DNA of 64,000 bases from Bacillus spongiae (GCF_037120725.1 NZ_JBBAXC010000006.1:62001-126000), one strand, 5' to 3'. Counted from the first letter of the stretch, positions 47,837-57,481 are shown. Translations and numbers: made by a program. The notes: a model not told the origin generated them from the sequence alone.

Positions 47837-49012
47837 ATGAAAAGAACGAAGAAAATGATGATAAGTTCAGCCATTGCTACAGCTGTACTAGCAACGACCG
47901 TTATCCCAGTGAATGTTTTAGCAACGGAACAAAAAACGACTATGTCAACAGAGTCCATTACTGAAAATTATCTAGGGCCAGAAGGTTTAAAACAAGCAAT
48001 GACCGATACTGCATCAAATGCGCTTGTAATGGATGCATATGCCCTTACAATATTGAAACAACAAGATCTGTTCTTTAAAAATATTGAATCTCTAGACATC
48101 AGTGATTTGACTACTAGTTTATCGAACCACCAAACTATAGCGAGGAATAATGCATCTTACTGGTTAGATACTTTAAAACCAAACCTTATACAAGTGAATG
48201 AAAATATCATTGGGTATAATACAAAATTTCAAAACTATTACGACACCCTTGTCTCTTTAGCGATGGCAAATGATAAGGAGACATTAAATTTTGGGCTTGA
48301 ATTACTCCATTCTGAGATTGAGGAGAACAAGGCGGAGGTTGATGCCTTGATTAGCGATTTAACCAATTTTAAGAAAGCATTATTTACTGATGTTCAATCA
48401 TTTAGATCAGATTCTGACGCAATTACTTCCCAATTATCAGGGAACAATGCCTTAATTCCACAATTAAAAAACCAAATTAGTGCCTACAATGATGCAATAA
48501 ATACGGATATTGGAATAATAGCAGGCGGTGCTGTTGGAGAGATTGTTGGAGTGGCATTGTTTGCTGGGGGAGTGATTCTATTCCCGACTGCACCTTATTT
48601 AGGAGGAGGATTGATGGTAGCGGGAGTGGCTGTAGTTGGCGGTTCAACGGCTGCCATTGTCATTGCTTCAAATGATTTGGAAGATAAACAAAAAGCATTA
48701 AAGGAGGCTACTAGTACCTTGACGCAATTAGAGACAGAAGTAGTTGTACTTGAAACATTGAATAACCAAGTGAACTATTTTGTTGAAACGATTGACCTCG
48801 CTATCGATTCTTTACAAAATATATCTGATCAATGGAATACATTAGGGAGCAAATATAATACGCTCATAGATACCGTTGAAGATACAAGTGGAGACTTAGG
48901 CATTTTTGTTATCCCACAGTTGAATACAGCTAAAGATGATTGGGCAGATATTAAACAATATGCTGAAACGTTGTATCAGGATTTAAACTATAGTGAAAAT
49001 GTAATTGAATAA
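47837..49012 (+). CDS. nheB: NheB-like component of a tripartite HBL/NHE-family toxin
   Basis: A 391-residue secreted protein, 20 bases after the first gene. Signal peptide 1-29 (cleavage after NVLA). It shows the clearest match to NheB: LGPEGLKQAM, then SNALVMDAYALTILKQ, NTKFQNYYDTLV and DQWNTLGSKYN are close to the NheB equivalents. A long hydrophobic head (about 225-278) contains Gly-rich turns and would be the membrane-inserting part. It is a paralogue of both neighbours, sharing the NASYWLDT motif. Hemolysin BL binding-component fold (ClyA-type) is expected. Confidence 0.88.
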   Translation: MKRTKKMMISSAIATAVLATTVIPVNVLATEQKTTMSTESITENYLGPEGLKQAMTDTASNALVMDAYALTILKQQDLFFKNIESLDISDLTTSLSNHQTIARNNASYWLDTLKPNLIQVNENIIGYNTKFQNYYDTLVSLAMANDKETLNFGLELLHSEIEENKAEVDALISDLTNFKKALFTDVQSFRSDSDAITSQLSGNNALIPQLKNQISAYNDAINTDIGIIAGGAVGEIVGVALFAGGVILFPTAPYLGGGLMVAGVAVVGGSTAAIVIASNDLEDKQKALKEATSTLTQLETEVVVLETLNNQVNYFVETIDLAIDSLQNISDQWNTLGSKYNTLIDTVEDTSGDLGIFVIPQLNTAKDDWADIKQYAETLYQDLNYSENVIE

Positions 49013-49039
49013 TGATTTAATAAGTTACTAGTGCTTGTT

Positions 49040-49092
49040 CCTTCACCTAACAAACATGTAAATTCTCCTAGAGGTGAAGGTTCTTTATTATT
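49040..49092 (+). repeat. Inverted repeat between second and third toxin-like genes
   Basis: CCTTCACCT (49040-49048) pairs perfectly with AGGTGAAGG (49072-49080); a T-rich stretch follows. It resembles an attenuating terminator, in the 106-base gap before the third gene. B. cereus nhe has an inverted repeat in the same gap (recalled). Confidence 0.75.
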
Positions 49093-49118
49093 AGGTCATC
49101 CTAAAAGGAGAACTATAT

Positions 49119-50126
49119 ATGAAAACAAAACTGATTTATGTACTGTCTGTATGTTTATTTATTACGACATTCTATCATCCATTTTTAACGAAAGCTGCCA
49201 CTAGTTATTTAAATACAGAGCAATTGCAAAAAGCGATGGAAGAAACATCATCAAATATAGATAGAATGGATTCATATGCAAAAACTATCACAGAACAAGG
49301 TGAGTCCTTTTCAAGAAATATTCAAAGTTTAAATATTTCAGATTTAAAAGATGAATTAATTGTTCATAATCAAAATGCTCAAAATAATGCAAATTATTGG
49401 AAAGATTCATTAAGAAATGAAGTAATAGGTACAAATAAAATCATCATCCAATATCATGACATTTTTATGAACCATTACAATAATATGGTGGAGTTTGCTC
49501 AAAATAACGAACGTGAATCATTAACATCTACTCTACTACAATTACAATCGGAAATAGAAGAAAATCAGCATAAGGTAAATACAATTATTTCAACATTCCA
49601 GACATACAGAAGTGACCTTTCAAAGGATGTTCGTGCTTTCCAAAATGACTCTGATGAACTGATTGCCCAGTTAGAGGGGGAACAATCTTATATTTCAAGC
49701 TTAGAAAAAGAGATAAGTTCCTTAAAAAAAGGGATTGAAGAAGATAAAATTATTATTGCAATCGGTGCAATAGGGGGCATCTTTGGCATACCAGCTATTA
49801 TCATTGCCGAAAAAAATCTTAGAGAAAAACAAGCTAGATTAAAAGACAAACAAGCTATCCTTTCCGATGTGAAAGCTGAAATAGAAGTGCTAAAGACCTT
49901 AAACAAACAAGTGGGGAATTTCTCATCAACAATTGATAACGTTATTAGCTCGCTAACAGATATGTCAAATCAATGGTCAACAATGAGTAGCAAGATGGCC
50001 GTCTTAATGGACCATGTTAATGATGTCGATGTGAACTTGTCGGTATTTGTTATTCCTGATATAAACACAGCTAAACAAGATTGGGAGGGAGTCAAAGCCT
50101 ATGCGGAAGCTCTTCTCAATCAGTAA
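49119..50126 (+). CDS. nheC: NheC-like component of a tripartite HBL/NHE-family toxin
   Basis: A 335-residue secreted protein with signal peptide 1-27 (cleavage after TKAA). It is a paralogue of the two upstream proteins: LQKAMEETSSNIDRMDSYAK, NNANYWKDSL and DMSNQWSTMSSKM follow the same pattern. Its hydrophobic head is only about 20 residues (211-230), as in NheC, which is also the shortest Nhe protein (359 residues). AAGGAG precedes ATG 49119. Expression is likely lower because of the inverted repeat upstream. Confidence 0.82.
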   Translation: MKTKLIYVLSVCLFITTFYHPFLTKAATSYLNTEQLQKAMEETSSNIDRMDSYAKTITEQGESFSRNIQSLNISDLKDELIVHNQNAQNNANYWKDSLRNEVIGTNKIIIQYHDIFMNHYNNMVEFAQNNERESLTSTLLQLQSEIEENQHKVNTIISTFQTYRSDLSKDVRAFQNDSDELIAQLEGEQSYISSLEKEISSLKKGIEEDKIIIAIGAIGGIFGIPAIIIAEKNLREKQARLKDKQAILSDVKAEIEVLKTLNKQVGNFSSTIDNVISSLTDMSNQWSTMSSKMAVLMDHVNDVDVNLSVFVIPDINTAKQDWEGVKAYAEALLNQ

Positions 50127-50278
50127 AACGAATCAATTATCATCTGCTTCCTAATTCTTTATAAAAGTATTAGCAGCATAGTAGGTTAAAGAAGTATAAA
50201 AGAATCGTTAGTATGTAAAAGTTAGCATAGCTTATAGCAAGTGGTGACAAGAATCTTCCCATTCAATTTTTTTGGCAA

Positions 50279-50304
50279 ACCGTTATGATAGAACGGATAT
50301 TTTT
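50279..50304 (+). terminator. Candidate terminator of the toxin-like operon
   Basis: CCGTT / AACGG with a seven-base loop, then ATATTTTT. It lies 150 bases after the third stop codon. Confidence 0.5.
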
Positions 50305-50396
50305 AACTTACTAGACTAAATTCATAACTTGTGTCTGTGATCCCATCCTATGGTCAGCGTTTGAATCAATAAAGGGATAACTCTTGTCTCCTACAG

Positions 50397-50433
50397 AAAA
50401 TCCTCCTACTTTTAAATAGTAGGAGGATTTTTA
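50397..50433. terminator. Strong hairpin terminator
   Basis: AAAATCCTCCTACT / AGTAGGAGGATTTT with a seven-base loop and T run. It is usable from both strands and could also serve ypjC. Confidence 0.88.
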
Positions 50434-50669
50434 GCTTATCCATATGTGCATCATAAAAAATGTTGAAATTCATTCGAAGAGAATTGAAATGGTTAATCAT
50501 CTCTAGCCACTTTGATCATAGGTGTACTTAATAGCATAAGGAAGACACGAGATAAGTAGACTACGATGATATAAAAGAAGAGTAAAAGCTGACTCCTGTA
50601 CTTAGATGTCACATGTTCCATACAATAGATTCTTCTTTGACAGGGGCTTTGTTTTACTTGTCTCTTCCT

Positions 50670-51542
50670 TTATTGTTCTATCGGATTTTTGTTTTGGTCA
50701 AGCGTAAAGCCCTCACCAAGCACATCATGTACAACGGTGACTGATACGAATGCATGGGGGTCGACAGATGTAATAATGTTTTTCAGTCGAACAATTTCAT
50801 TTTTCCCAACGACACAATAAAGGACTTCGCGATCAACTTTTGTAAATGAACCGTGTCCTTTAAGAACGGTTACACCACGATCCATTTTTTCTAAAATCTT
50901 TGCTGATATTTCATTGTGATGATCGGAAATGATCATCGCTCCTCTGGCAGCATATGCTCCTTCTTGCATAAAATCAATGACTCTTGCACCAACAAATACT
51001 GCTACGAGTGTGTACATCGCTTCTCGAGCTTCTAAATAGGCAATGAGAGAAACGGTAATGACCACTGCATCAAATAAAAACATAGTCTTTCCCATACTCC
51101 AGCCTACATATTTATGGGCCAGTCTCGCAATAATGTCGACCCCTCCTGTAGTGCCACCGAAGCGAAAGATAATGCCAAGTCCAATTCCAATAAAAATTCC
51201 GGCGAAGAGGGCAGCAAGAAATAAGTCACCATCAAGTCCGATGATAATTTCATTGCGCTGGAATATTTCTAAGAAAATAGAAACACCAACGGTTCCAATA
51301 ATTGTATAAAGGAAGGCGTTTTTTCCGAGAAATTTCCACCCGATTAAAAATAAAGGAATGTTCAAAAGTAAATTCGTATAAGAAGGGTTAAGTTGTAGTG
51401 TAAAATATAATAAGAGCGTGATACCAGTAAATCCGCCTTCTGCTAGATTATTTTGCATATTAAAATGGACGATTCCAAAGCTGAAAATAGCGGACCCTAA
51501 TAATATATAGAGAATATTTTTTATTCGAAGTCCAAATAGCAT
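50670..51542 (-). CDS. ypjC: YpjC, YitT-family membrane protein
   Basis: A 290-residue protein with five or six membrane segments (YitT/DUF161, about 1-200) and a soluble C-terminal DUF2179 domain (about 215-275). Motifs: NLAEGGFTGITLLLYF, FGGTTGGVDIIARL and GRGVTVLKGHG-like DRGVTVLKGHGSFT. Length equals B. subtilis YpjC. Function unknown. It is divergent from mazG. In B. subtilis ypjC directly follows ypjB; here yugP and the toxin-like operon lie between. Confidence 0.92.
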   Translation of the reverse strand: MLFGLRIKNILYILLGSAIFSFGIVHFNMQNNLAEGGFTGITLLLYFTLQLNPSYTNLLLNIPLFLIGWKFLGKNAFLYTIIGTVGVSIFLEIFQRNEIIIGLDGDLFLAALFAGIFIGIGLGIIFRFGGTTGGVDIIARLAHKYVGWSMGKTMFLFDAVVITVSLIAYLEAREAMYTLVAVFVGARVIDFMQEGAYAARGAMIISDHHNEISAKILEKMDRGVTVLKGHGSFTKVDREVLYCVVGKNEIVRLKNIITSVDPHAFVSVTVVHDVLGEGFTLDQNKNPIEQ

Positions 51543-51641
51543 ACGTTTTCCTCCTTTATGTCAAACTATTTGAATAACAGACACATTATAAAGGAAGTAT
51601 TCTCAACAAGCAATCACTTTCAATAATTCAATCATTATCAT

Positions 51642-51670
51642 TTGTCAAAAACAATCCTTTTAGCTAACAT
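51642..51670 (+). promoter_or_regulatory. SigA-like promoter of the mazG-dapB-bsh-cca-birA operon
   Basis: TTGTCA (51642-51647), 17 bases, TAACAT (51665-51670), about 33 bases before the mazG start. Confidence 0.5.
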
Positions 51671-51702
51671 GGATGAATGGATAGGTGAAGGAGGTTACTG
51701 AA

Positions 51703-52041
51703 TTGAATAGTAGAAAAACGATAAATGACATTCAGCTAGAAGTGGATCAATATATTTCACAGTTTAAAGAGGGTTATTTTAGTCCATTAGCGATGCTAGC
51801 AAGACTAACGGAAGAGTTAGGAGAATTAGCTAGAGAAGTTAATCATTATTATGGTGAAAAACCTAAAAAGAAGTCAGAAGAAGAAAAAACAATTGAAGAA
51901 GAATTAGGAGATTTGTTATTTGTCCTTATTTGCTTTGCAAATTCTCAAAAAATTGATCTTCAAGAAGCACATGATCGGGTTATGAATAAATTTAACACAC
52001 GTGATAAGGACCGATGGACAAGAAAGGAAGAAGAGAAATGA
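51703..52041 (+). CDS. ypjD: YpjD, MazG-family nucleotide pyrophosphohydrolase
   Basis: TTG 51703 after AAGGAGG gives 112 residues. The MazG metal site shows [23 protein letters not shown] and the usual EExxE/ExxD spacing. It hydrolyses (d)NTPs to monophosphates, possibly for pool cleaning. First gene of a seven-gene run. It overlaps dapB by four bases. Confidence 0.92.
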   Translation: MNSRKTINDIQLEVDQYISQFKEGYFSPLAMLARLTEELGELAREVNHYYGEKPKKKSEEEKTIEEELGDLLFVLICFANSQKIDLQEAHDRVMNKFNTRDKDRWTRKEEEK

Positions 52042-52832
52042 GTATAAAAGTAATCATCGCTGGACCTCGAGGGAAAATGGGAAGAGAGGCAGTTAAATTG
52101 GTTGAGAAGGAAGCGAACTTCCAACTTTCTGCTGTATTAGATCGAAAGCATGACGGAAAGCAGTTAAGAGATATTATGGATAGTCATGAAACAGCACCTG
52201 TTTATTCTGACCTTGGGACTTGTTTGCAAAGTGTTGAAGCAGATGTCCTCATTGATTTAACTGTTCCTGAAGTAGGGTATACCCATACGAAAATGGCATT
52301 AGAGTACGGGGTTTGTCCAGTAGTAGGAACGACCGGATTTTCTCAAGAACAATTAATTGAAATTAAGGAGCTATCTGAAGCGAGAAAAACAGGCTGCATT
52401 ATAGCACCTAATTTTGCTCTTGGGGCTGTATTAATGATGAAATTTTCAAAAATGGCGGCTAAATATTTTGATGATGTTGAAATAATTGAAATGCACCATG
52501 ACCAAAAGCTTGATGCTCCTTCAGGTACAGCGATTAAAACAATCGAGATGATTAGTGATGTTCGAAAAAGTAAAAAACAGGGGCACGAAGATGAAAAAGA
52601 AATATTACCTGGCTCAAGAGGAGCTGAAGTGGATGGTCTACGCGTCCATAGTGTTCGCCTTCCTGGAATGGTAGCCCATCAACAGGTAATGTTTGGCTCG
52701 ACAGGTCAATTATTAACATTAAAACATGATTCGTTCCACCGAGAGTCCTTTATGAGTGGCGTGAAATTTTCAGTAGAATCTGTGTTAAAACTCGAAACGC
52801 TCGTTTACGGTTTAGAGAATTTATTAGATTAG
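52038..52832 (+). CDS. dapB: 4-hydroxy-tetrahydrodipicolinate reductase
   Basis: ATG 52038 overlaps ypjD (ATGA); 264 residues. NAD(P)-binding [18 protein letters not shown], the catalytic [15 protein letters not shown] and a C-terminal FGSTGQ segment. It is the second step of the lysine/diaminopimelate branch; its product line also yields dipicolinate for spores. Confidence 0.96.
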   Translation: MSIKVIIAGPRGKMGREAVKLVEKEANFQLSAVLDRKHDGKQLRDIMDSHETAPVYSDLGTCLQSVEADVLIDLTVPEVGYTHTKMALEYGVCPVVGTTGFSQEQLIEIKELSEARKTGCIIAPNFALGAVLMMKFSKMAAKYFDDVEIIEMHHDQKLDAPSGTAIKTIEMISDVRKSKKQGHEDEKEILPGSRGAEVDGLRVHSVRLPGMVAHQQVMFGSTGQLLTLKHDSFHRESFMSGVKFSVESVLKLETLVYGLENLLD

Positions 52833-52842
52833 GAGTGGCATT

Positions 52843-53262
52843 ATGAACATTGCATTAATTGCGCATGACAATAAGAAAGACGATTTAATTGAATTTGTTA
52901 CAGCCTATACTCATGTGTTTCAGCAGCATCAACTGTTTGCAACTGGAACAACAGGTTTAAAAATCATGAAAGCAACAAACTTACCTGTACATCGTTTTAA
53001 GTCTGGTCCATTAGGAGGCGATCAAGAAATAGGTTCAATGATTGCGAAGAATGAAATGGACTTAGTATTATTTTTTAGAGATCCTTTAACTGCGCAACCA
53101 CACGAACCTGACGTGTCTGCACTTCTTCGTTTATGTGACGTTTACTCTGTCCCTCTTGGTACTAATATGGGAACGGCTGAATTGCTTATAAAAAGTCTAG
53201 AAAGAGGAGATTTAAAATGGAGGAATGTAATAAAGGAGAAAGAAGATGACAACAATGAATAA
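52843..53262 (+). CDS. mgsA: Methylglyoxal synthase
   Basis: A 139-residue enzyme that converts dihydroxyacetone phosphate to methylglyoxal. It begins [16 protein letters not shown] and has the TGTTG phosphate site and [10 protein letters not shown] with the catalytic Asp. AGGAGTGG precedes ATG 52843. It overlaps bshB1 by 17 bases. Methylglyoxal is detoxified with bacillithiol, which is made by the next two genes. Confidence 0.96.
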   Translation: MNIALIAHDNKKDDLIEFVTAYTHVFQQHQLFATGTTGLKIMKATNLPVHRFKSGPLGGDQEIGSMIAKNEMDLVLFFRDPLTAQPHEPDVSALLRLCDVYSVPLGTNMGTAELLIKSLERGDLKWRNVIKEKEDDNNE

Positions 53263-53965
53263 AGTCGATATATTAGCTATTGGAGCTCATGCAGACGATG
53301 TGGAAATTGGAATGGGTGGTACGCTTGCAAAAATGGCTGCCAAAGGAAAAAATATCGTCATTTGTGATCTCACTCAAGCTGATTTATCTTCAAACGGATC
53401 GATTGCTTTACGTAAAGATGAGGCCAATAGGGCGGGTAACATTTTAGGGATTAATAGACGAGTGACTTTAGATTTGCCTGATCGTGGGCTATATATGAAT
53501 GAGGTCAATATCCAAAAAATTGTTGATGTTATCAGAAAATTTAAGCCCCAACTTGTGTTTGCTCCGTATAGCATAGACCGCCATCCGGATCACGGTAATG
53601 CTTCTAAGTTAATCCGAGAAGCTGTGTTCTCTTCTGGCATACATAAGTATAAATCGAAAGAATCACTGGAGGCTCATCGTCCAAAAGCGCTTTATTATTA
53701 TATGATTAACGGCTTTCATAAACCTGATTTTATGGTGACAATTGATGATTATATGGAGACGAAAATACGTTCGCTTGAGGCCTATCAAAGTCAATTTACA
53801 AAAGGGGATAAAGGGATTGAAACACCTTTAACGAACGGTTACATAGAGGTTATCCAAGCAAGAGAACGACTATTCGGTAAAGAAGTGAATGCCGTCTATG
53901 CTGAAGGATTTAAAACTGAAACGCCGATTGTACTTGAGAGAGACTTTTTAGGAGAGGAAGAATGA
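53246..53965 (+). CDS. bshB1: BshB1, malate-GlcNAc deacetylase of bacillithiol synthesis
   Basis: A 239-residue zinc deacetylase of the LmbE family. Zinc motif AHADDVE with H15 and D18; the third ligand His lies in DRHPDHGN. It removes acetate from N-acetylglucosaminyl malate, the second step of bacillithiol synthesis. It starts at ATG 53246 after AAAGGAG; ATG 53255 is possible. Confidence 0.95.
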   Translation: MTTMNKVDILAIGAHADDVEIGMGGTLAKMAAKGKNIVICDLTQADLSSNGSIALRKDEANRAGNILGINRRVTLDLPDRGLYMNEVNIQKIVDVIRKFKPQLVFAPYSIDRHPDHGNASKLIREAVFSSGIHKYKSKESLEAHRPKALYYYMINGFHKPDFMVTIDDYMETKIRSLEAYQSQFTKGDKGIETPLTNGYIEVIQARERLFGKEVNAVYAEGFKTETPIVLERDFLGEEE

Positions 53966-55089
53966 AAAAGTTAAAGATAGGAATTACTTGTTATCCAAGT
54001 GTCGGGGGATCTGGTGTGGTAGCAACAGAGCTTGGAAAGTTACTTGCAGAAAAGGGACATGAAATTCATTTTATTACTTCGGCGATGCCATTTCGATTAA
54101 ACAAAGTGTATCGAAATGTATATTTTCATCAAGTTGAAATTAATGCTTATTCCGTTTTTCAGTATCCCCCTTATGATATTGCTTTGGCCAATAAAATGTC
54201 TGAAGTAATTAAAAGAGAAAATTTAGATATACTACATGTTCACTATGCTGTACCCCACGCCGTCTGTGCGATATTAGGAAAGCAGATGGCTGATTCAAAT
54301 ATTAAAATCGTTACTACTCTCCACGGTACTGATATTACTGTATTAGGATATGATCACTCTTTAAAGAATAGTATCCGCTTTGGAATTGAGAAATCTGATT
54401 ATGTTACTGCAGTATCCAACTCATTAGTACAACAGACTTACGATTTAATTCAACCAAAAAAGGAAATTCATACCGTTTATAATTTTATTGATGAGAGGGT
54501 CTATCAAAAGGTTGATGTTCATCATTTAAGAGAAGAATATGGCATTTCCGTAGATGAAAAAGTTCTAATTCATGTATCTAATTTTCGTAAAGTGAAACGA
54601 GTGCAAGATGTTGTGAAAGTATTCCACAAAGTATCTAAATCCATTAAGAGTAAATTACTACTTGTTGGAGATGGGCCGGAAATAAGTGTGATATGTCAGT
54701 TAGTCCAAGAACTTGGGCTAAATGATTCTGTGCTATTTCTTGGTAAGCAAGAAAAGGTAGAGACGCTCTATTCCATGAGTGATTTACTTCTCCTACTTTC
54801 TGAAAAGGAAAGCTTTGGATTAGTTGCCCTTGAAGCAATGGCTTGTGGGGTACCTTGTATTGGGACGGATATAGGGGGCATTCCGGAAGTTATTGAAGAT
54901 GGTGAAAATGGGTTTATTTGCACTTTAGGTGATATCGATGAAATGAGTAGAAAGGCTAGCTATATACTCGGTAATCGAGACGTGCTCAAAAGAATGTCTG
55001 AAAACGCGTTAAGTTCTGTGAATCGGCGTTTTCATTCAGAGAAAATCGTAAACCAATATGAATCGATTTATCGAGATTTAATGGAATAA
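53962..55089 (+). CDS. bshA: BshA, N-acetylglucosaminyl-malate synthase
   Basis: A 375-residue GT4 glycosyltransferase that joins GlcNAc from UDP-GlcNAc to malate, the first step of bacillithiol synthesis. It shows [35 protein letters not shown] and the C-terminal [21 protein letters not shown] overlaps the bshB1 stop (ATGA). Confidence 0.96.
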   Translation: MKKLKIGITCYPSVGGSGVVATELGKLLAEKGHEIHFITSAMPFRLNKVYRNVYFHQVEINAYSVFQYPPYDIALANKMSEVIKRENLDILHVHYAVPHAVCAILGKQMADSNIKIVTTLHGTDITVLGYDHSLKNSIRFGIEKSDYVTAVSNSLVQQTYDLIQPKKEIHTVYNFIDERVYQKVDVHHLREEYGISVDEKVLIHVSNFRKVKRVQDVVKVFHKVSKSIKSKLLLVGDGPEISVICQLVQELGLNDSVLFLGKQEKVETLYSMSDLLLLLSEKESFGLVALEAMACGVPCIGTDIGGIPEVIEDGENGFICTLGDIDEMSRKASYILGNRDVLKRMSENALSSVNRRFHSEKIVNQYESIYRDLME

Positions 55090-55100
55090 GGAGGAAAACG

Positions 55101-56294
55101 ATGTCTTTACCACATCCTTTTTCAAAGGCTGTTCCGGTCCTACATAGAATGAAAGCTGCTGGCTTTGAGGCTTATTTTGTCGGTGGTTCTGTTCGTGATT
55201 ATTTATTAAAAAGAGATATCCACGATGTAGACATAGCGACTTCCGCTTTACCGATAGAAACAAAAGAAATCTTTGAAAATACAATTGACATTGGAATAGA
55301 CCATGGAACGATTTTAGTAAAATTCCAAGGGGAAGCCTATGAAATAACAACTTTTCGCTCAGAAGCAGAATACAATGATTTCAGAAGACCAGATCAAGTC
55401 CAGTTTATTCGTTCGTTAAGAGAGGATTTGCAACGAAGAGATTTTACGATGAATAGTATCGCAATGAATGAGAATGGAGATCTGATTGACCCTTTCCATG
55501 GTCAAAAAGCATTAATGAAAAGACAGGTTCAAACAGTAGGGAATGCCGAGGATCGATTTCAGGAAGATGCGCTTAGAATGATGAGAGCGGTTAGGTTTGT
55601 TAGTCAGTTGTGTTTTGAATTAGCTCCATCGACTAAAATGGCCCTACAAGAGCATGCTTCTTTATTAAAACATATTGCTGTTGAGAGGATATACGCTGAA
55701 ATGTGCAAGCTAATAAATGGCAAAAATAAAGTGCATGCTCTAGAAATAATGGTTGATACAGGACTTTTTCGCTACCTTCCTGGGATGGAAGATAAGAAAA
55801 AAACACTGATAAAATTAATCGATTATTTACCCTACATTCATGGTGAAATGCAATTCTGGTTATTATTTCTTTCCTTGTGCCCGAGTATGAATAGCAAGAT
55901 GTTCCTAACTAGCTGGAGAATGCCGAACAAGAAAATCAATTTTTTACTCAAAGCGCAATCTAGTTTAGCAGAAAGGCACCAAAAGGATTGGAATAACTAC
56001 ACTATTTACCGAGCTGGTATTGAAACGATGTTAGAAGTGGAAATGGTATATGCAGCACTACATAAAATTCCGAATCAAGTTCATGAATTGACTAGAAGGT
56101 ACGAAAATTTACCTATAAAAGATCGCCAAGAATTGTCGGTAAATGGTTCAGATTTACTTACTTGGAGTGGCAGGGCAGGCGGACCATGGGTAAAAGAACT
56201 GCTAGCAGATATTGAAAAGAATGTGGTGGAAGAAAAAATCGTCAATGAGCAATTGGCTATAAGGAAGTGGATCCAACAATGCAATCGCCTATAA
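55101..56294 (+). CDS. cca: CCA-adding tRNA nucleotidyltransferase
   Basis: A 397-residue class II enzyme. Nucleotidyltransferase motif FVGGSVRDYLL, metal-binding DVDIATSA, RRDFTMNSIA and the template-like EDALRMMRAVRF region. It adds CCA to tRNA 3' ends. AAGGAGG precedes ATG 55101. It overlaps birA by 16 bases. Confidence 0.96.
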   Translation: MSLPHPFSKAVPVLHRMKAAGFEAYFVGGSVRDYLLKRDIHDVDIATSALPIETKEIFENTIDIGIDHGTILVKFQGEAYEITTFRSEAEYNDFRRPDQVQFIRSLREDLQRRDFTMNSIAMNENGDLIDPFHGQKALMKRQVQTVGNAEDRFQEDALRMMRAVRFVSQLCFELAPSTKMALQEHASLLKHIAVERIYAEMCKLINGKNKVHALEIMVDTGLFRYLPGMEDKKKTLIKLIDYLPYIHGEMQFWLLFLSLCPSMNSKMFLTSWRMPNKKINFLLKAQSSLAERHQKDWNNYTIYRAGIETMLEVEMVYAALHKIPNQVHELTRRYENLPIKDRQELSVNGSDLLTWSGRAGGPWVKELLADIEKNVVEEKIVNEQLAIRKWIQQCNRL

Positions 56295-57262
56295 GAAAGA
56301 AAATATTAGAAGCTTTTGCCAAAGGTGAAGGGAAATTTTTATCAGGCCAAGAACTTGCTAATCAAACGGGCTGCTCTAGGACTGCTGTTTGGAAGCATAT
56401 AGAGGAATTGCGTAAAGAAGGATATCAATTAGAAGCAGTTAGAAAGAAGGGGTATAGAATCATTCAAACTCCTGATAAAGTTTCAGAAAGTGAATTACTG
56501 ATAGGACTTGAAACGTCTATGTTAGGTCGAAATATTCATTATCAACAATCGGTTGATTCTACTCAAAAAATTGCTCATATTTTAGCCCAAGAGGCTGTTC
56601 CAGAAGGAACAATCGTTATTGCTGAAGAACAAACATCTGGAAGAGGAAGAATGACAAGAAAATGGCATTCTCCAAAATATACAGGTGTTTGGATGAGCAT
56701 TATTTTAAGACCCGATTTACCTCCACATAAGGCACCGCAGTTTACGTTGATTTCCGCTGTTGCAGTTGCTCAGGCGATTGGAGAGATTGCAGAAGTAGAT
56801 GCTGAAATAAAGTGGCCAAATGATTTATTAATTAAGGGAAAGAAAGTGACGGGTATTTTGACAGAGCTTGTCGCAGAAGCGGATAAAATTAATTCTGTTA
56901 TTATTGGAATTGGAATTAATGTGAATCTGAAAAAAGAAGATATTCCAAATGATCTCGAAAACATAGCCACATCCATTAGCCTTGAATCAGGTCAAACGAT
57001 TTCAAGGGCTATGCTTGTACAACGGATACTGTTGAAATTGGAGAAATATTACAAAGTCTATATTGATGAAGGTTTTTATCCAATTAAGCTTTTGTGGGAA
57101 AGTTACGCAGTATCCCTTGGGCAAGACATTATTGCCCGTACAATAAATGAAACAATATACGGAAAAGCGTTAGGAATTACGGATGAGGGAATATTATTAG
57201 TCAAAGAAGAGGATGGGAAAATTCGCGAAATCTACTCTGCTGATATTCAAATTCAATCTTAG
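56279..57262 (+). CDS. birA: BirA, biotin-protein ligase and biotin repressor
   Basis: ATG 56279 gives 327 residues, GTG 56267 the alternative. The N-terminal winged helix (GQELANQTGCSRTAVWKHIEEL, shown here as TGCSRTAVWKHI) binds DNA. The ligase domain has GRGRMTRKWHS and KWPNDLLI, and the C-terminal SH3-like part GKALGITDEG. It biotinylates acyl carriers and represses biotin genes; none of those are in the window. Ribosome site AAGGAAG inside cca. Confidence 0.96.
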   Translation: MQSPIRKKILEAFAKGEGKFLSGQELANQTGCSRTAVWKHIEELRKEGYQLEAVRKKGYRIIQTPDKVSESELLIGLETSMLGRNIHYQQSVDSTQKIAHILAQEAVPEGTIVIAEEQTSGRGRMTRKWHSPKYTGVWMSIILRPDLPPHKAPQFTLISAVAVAQAIGEIAEVDAEIKWPNDLLIKGKKVTGILTELVAEADKINSVIIGIGINVNLKKEDIPNDLENIATSISLESGQTISRAMLVQRILLKLEKYYKVYIDEGFYPIKLLWESYAVSLGQDIIARTINETIYGKALGITDEGILLVKEEDGKIREIYSADIQIQS

Positions 57263-57286
57263 AATATGTTCTTTTTTGTATATTTT

Positions 57287-57295
57287 TGTTATAAT
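57287..57295 (+). promoter_or_regulatory. Extended -10 promoter of panBCD
   Basis: TTGTTATAAT ending at 57295 has a perfect TGN-TATAAT. A leader of about 180 bases follows before panB. Confidence 0.55.
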
Positions 57296-57413
57296 GCTGT
57301 TGGGCGGTATCTTAATTGAACTGCACCGAATGAATGAAATACTTAATCATTATAATTCTGCCTTGATCCGATTTAGGACTGGGACAGAGGGTCGAAACAT
57401 GAACTGTAAACAT

Positions 57414-57472
57414 AGGGTCCTTCTGTCTATAGGAGGACCTTTTATTTCGTTTCGTCTCCTCTAACAAAGGAG
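57414..57472 (+). promoter_or_regulatory. panB leader: terminator hairpin and ribosome-site hairpin
   Basis: AGGGTCCTTCT (57414-57424) pairs with AGGAGGACCT (57431-57440), followed by a T-rich run: an intrinsic-terminator-like hairpin downstream of the promoter. Then CTCCT (57456-57460) can pair with AGGAG (57468-57472) of the panB ribosome site. No T-box motif was found. Alternatively the first hairpin only ends birA. Confidence 0.5.
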
Positions 57473-57481
57473 GAAGAAAGC

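Larger units (their letters stand above)
50127..50669. other. Intergenic region, toxin-like operon to ypjC
   Basis: About 540 bases. Two hairpins with T tracts (50279-50304, 50397-50433) are present. No credible gene was seen on either strand. Confidence 0.6.

Noticed and set aside
57296-57481. T-box riboswitch before panB
   Set aside because: There is a leader with a terminator, but no TGGNACCGCG T-box sequence and no AG-box.
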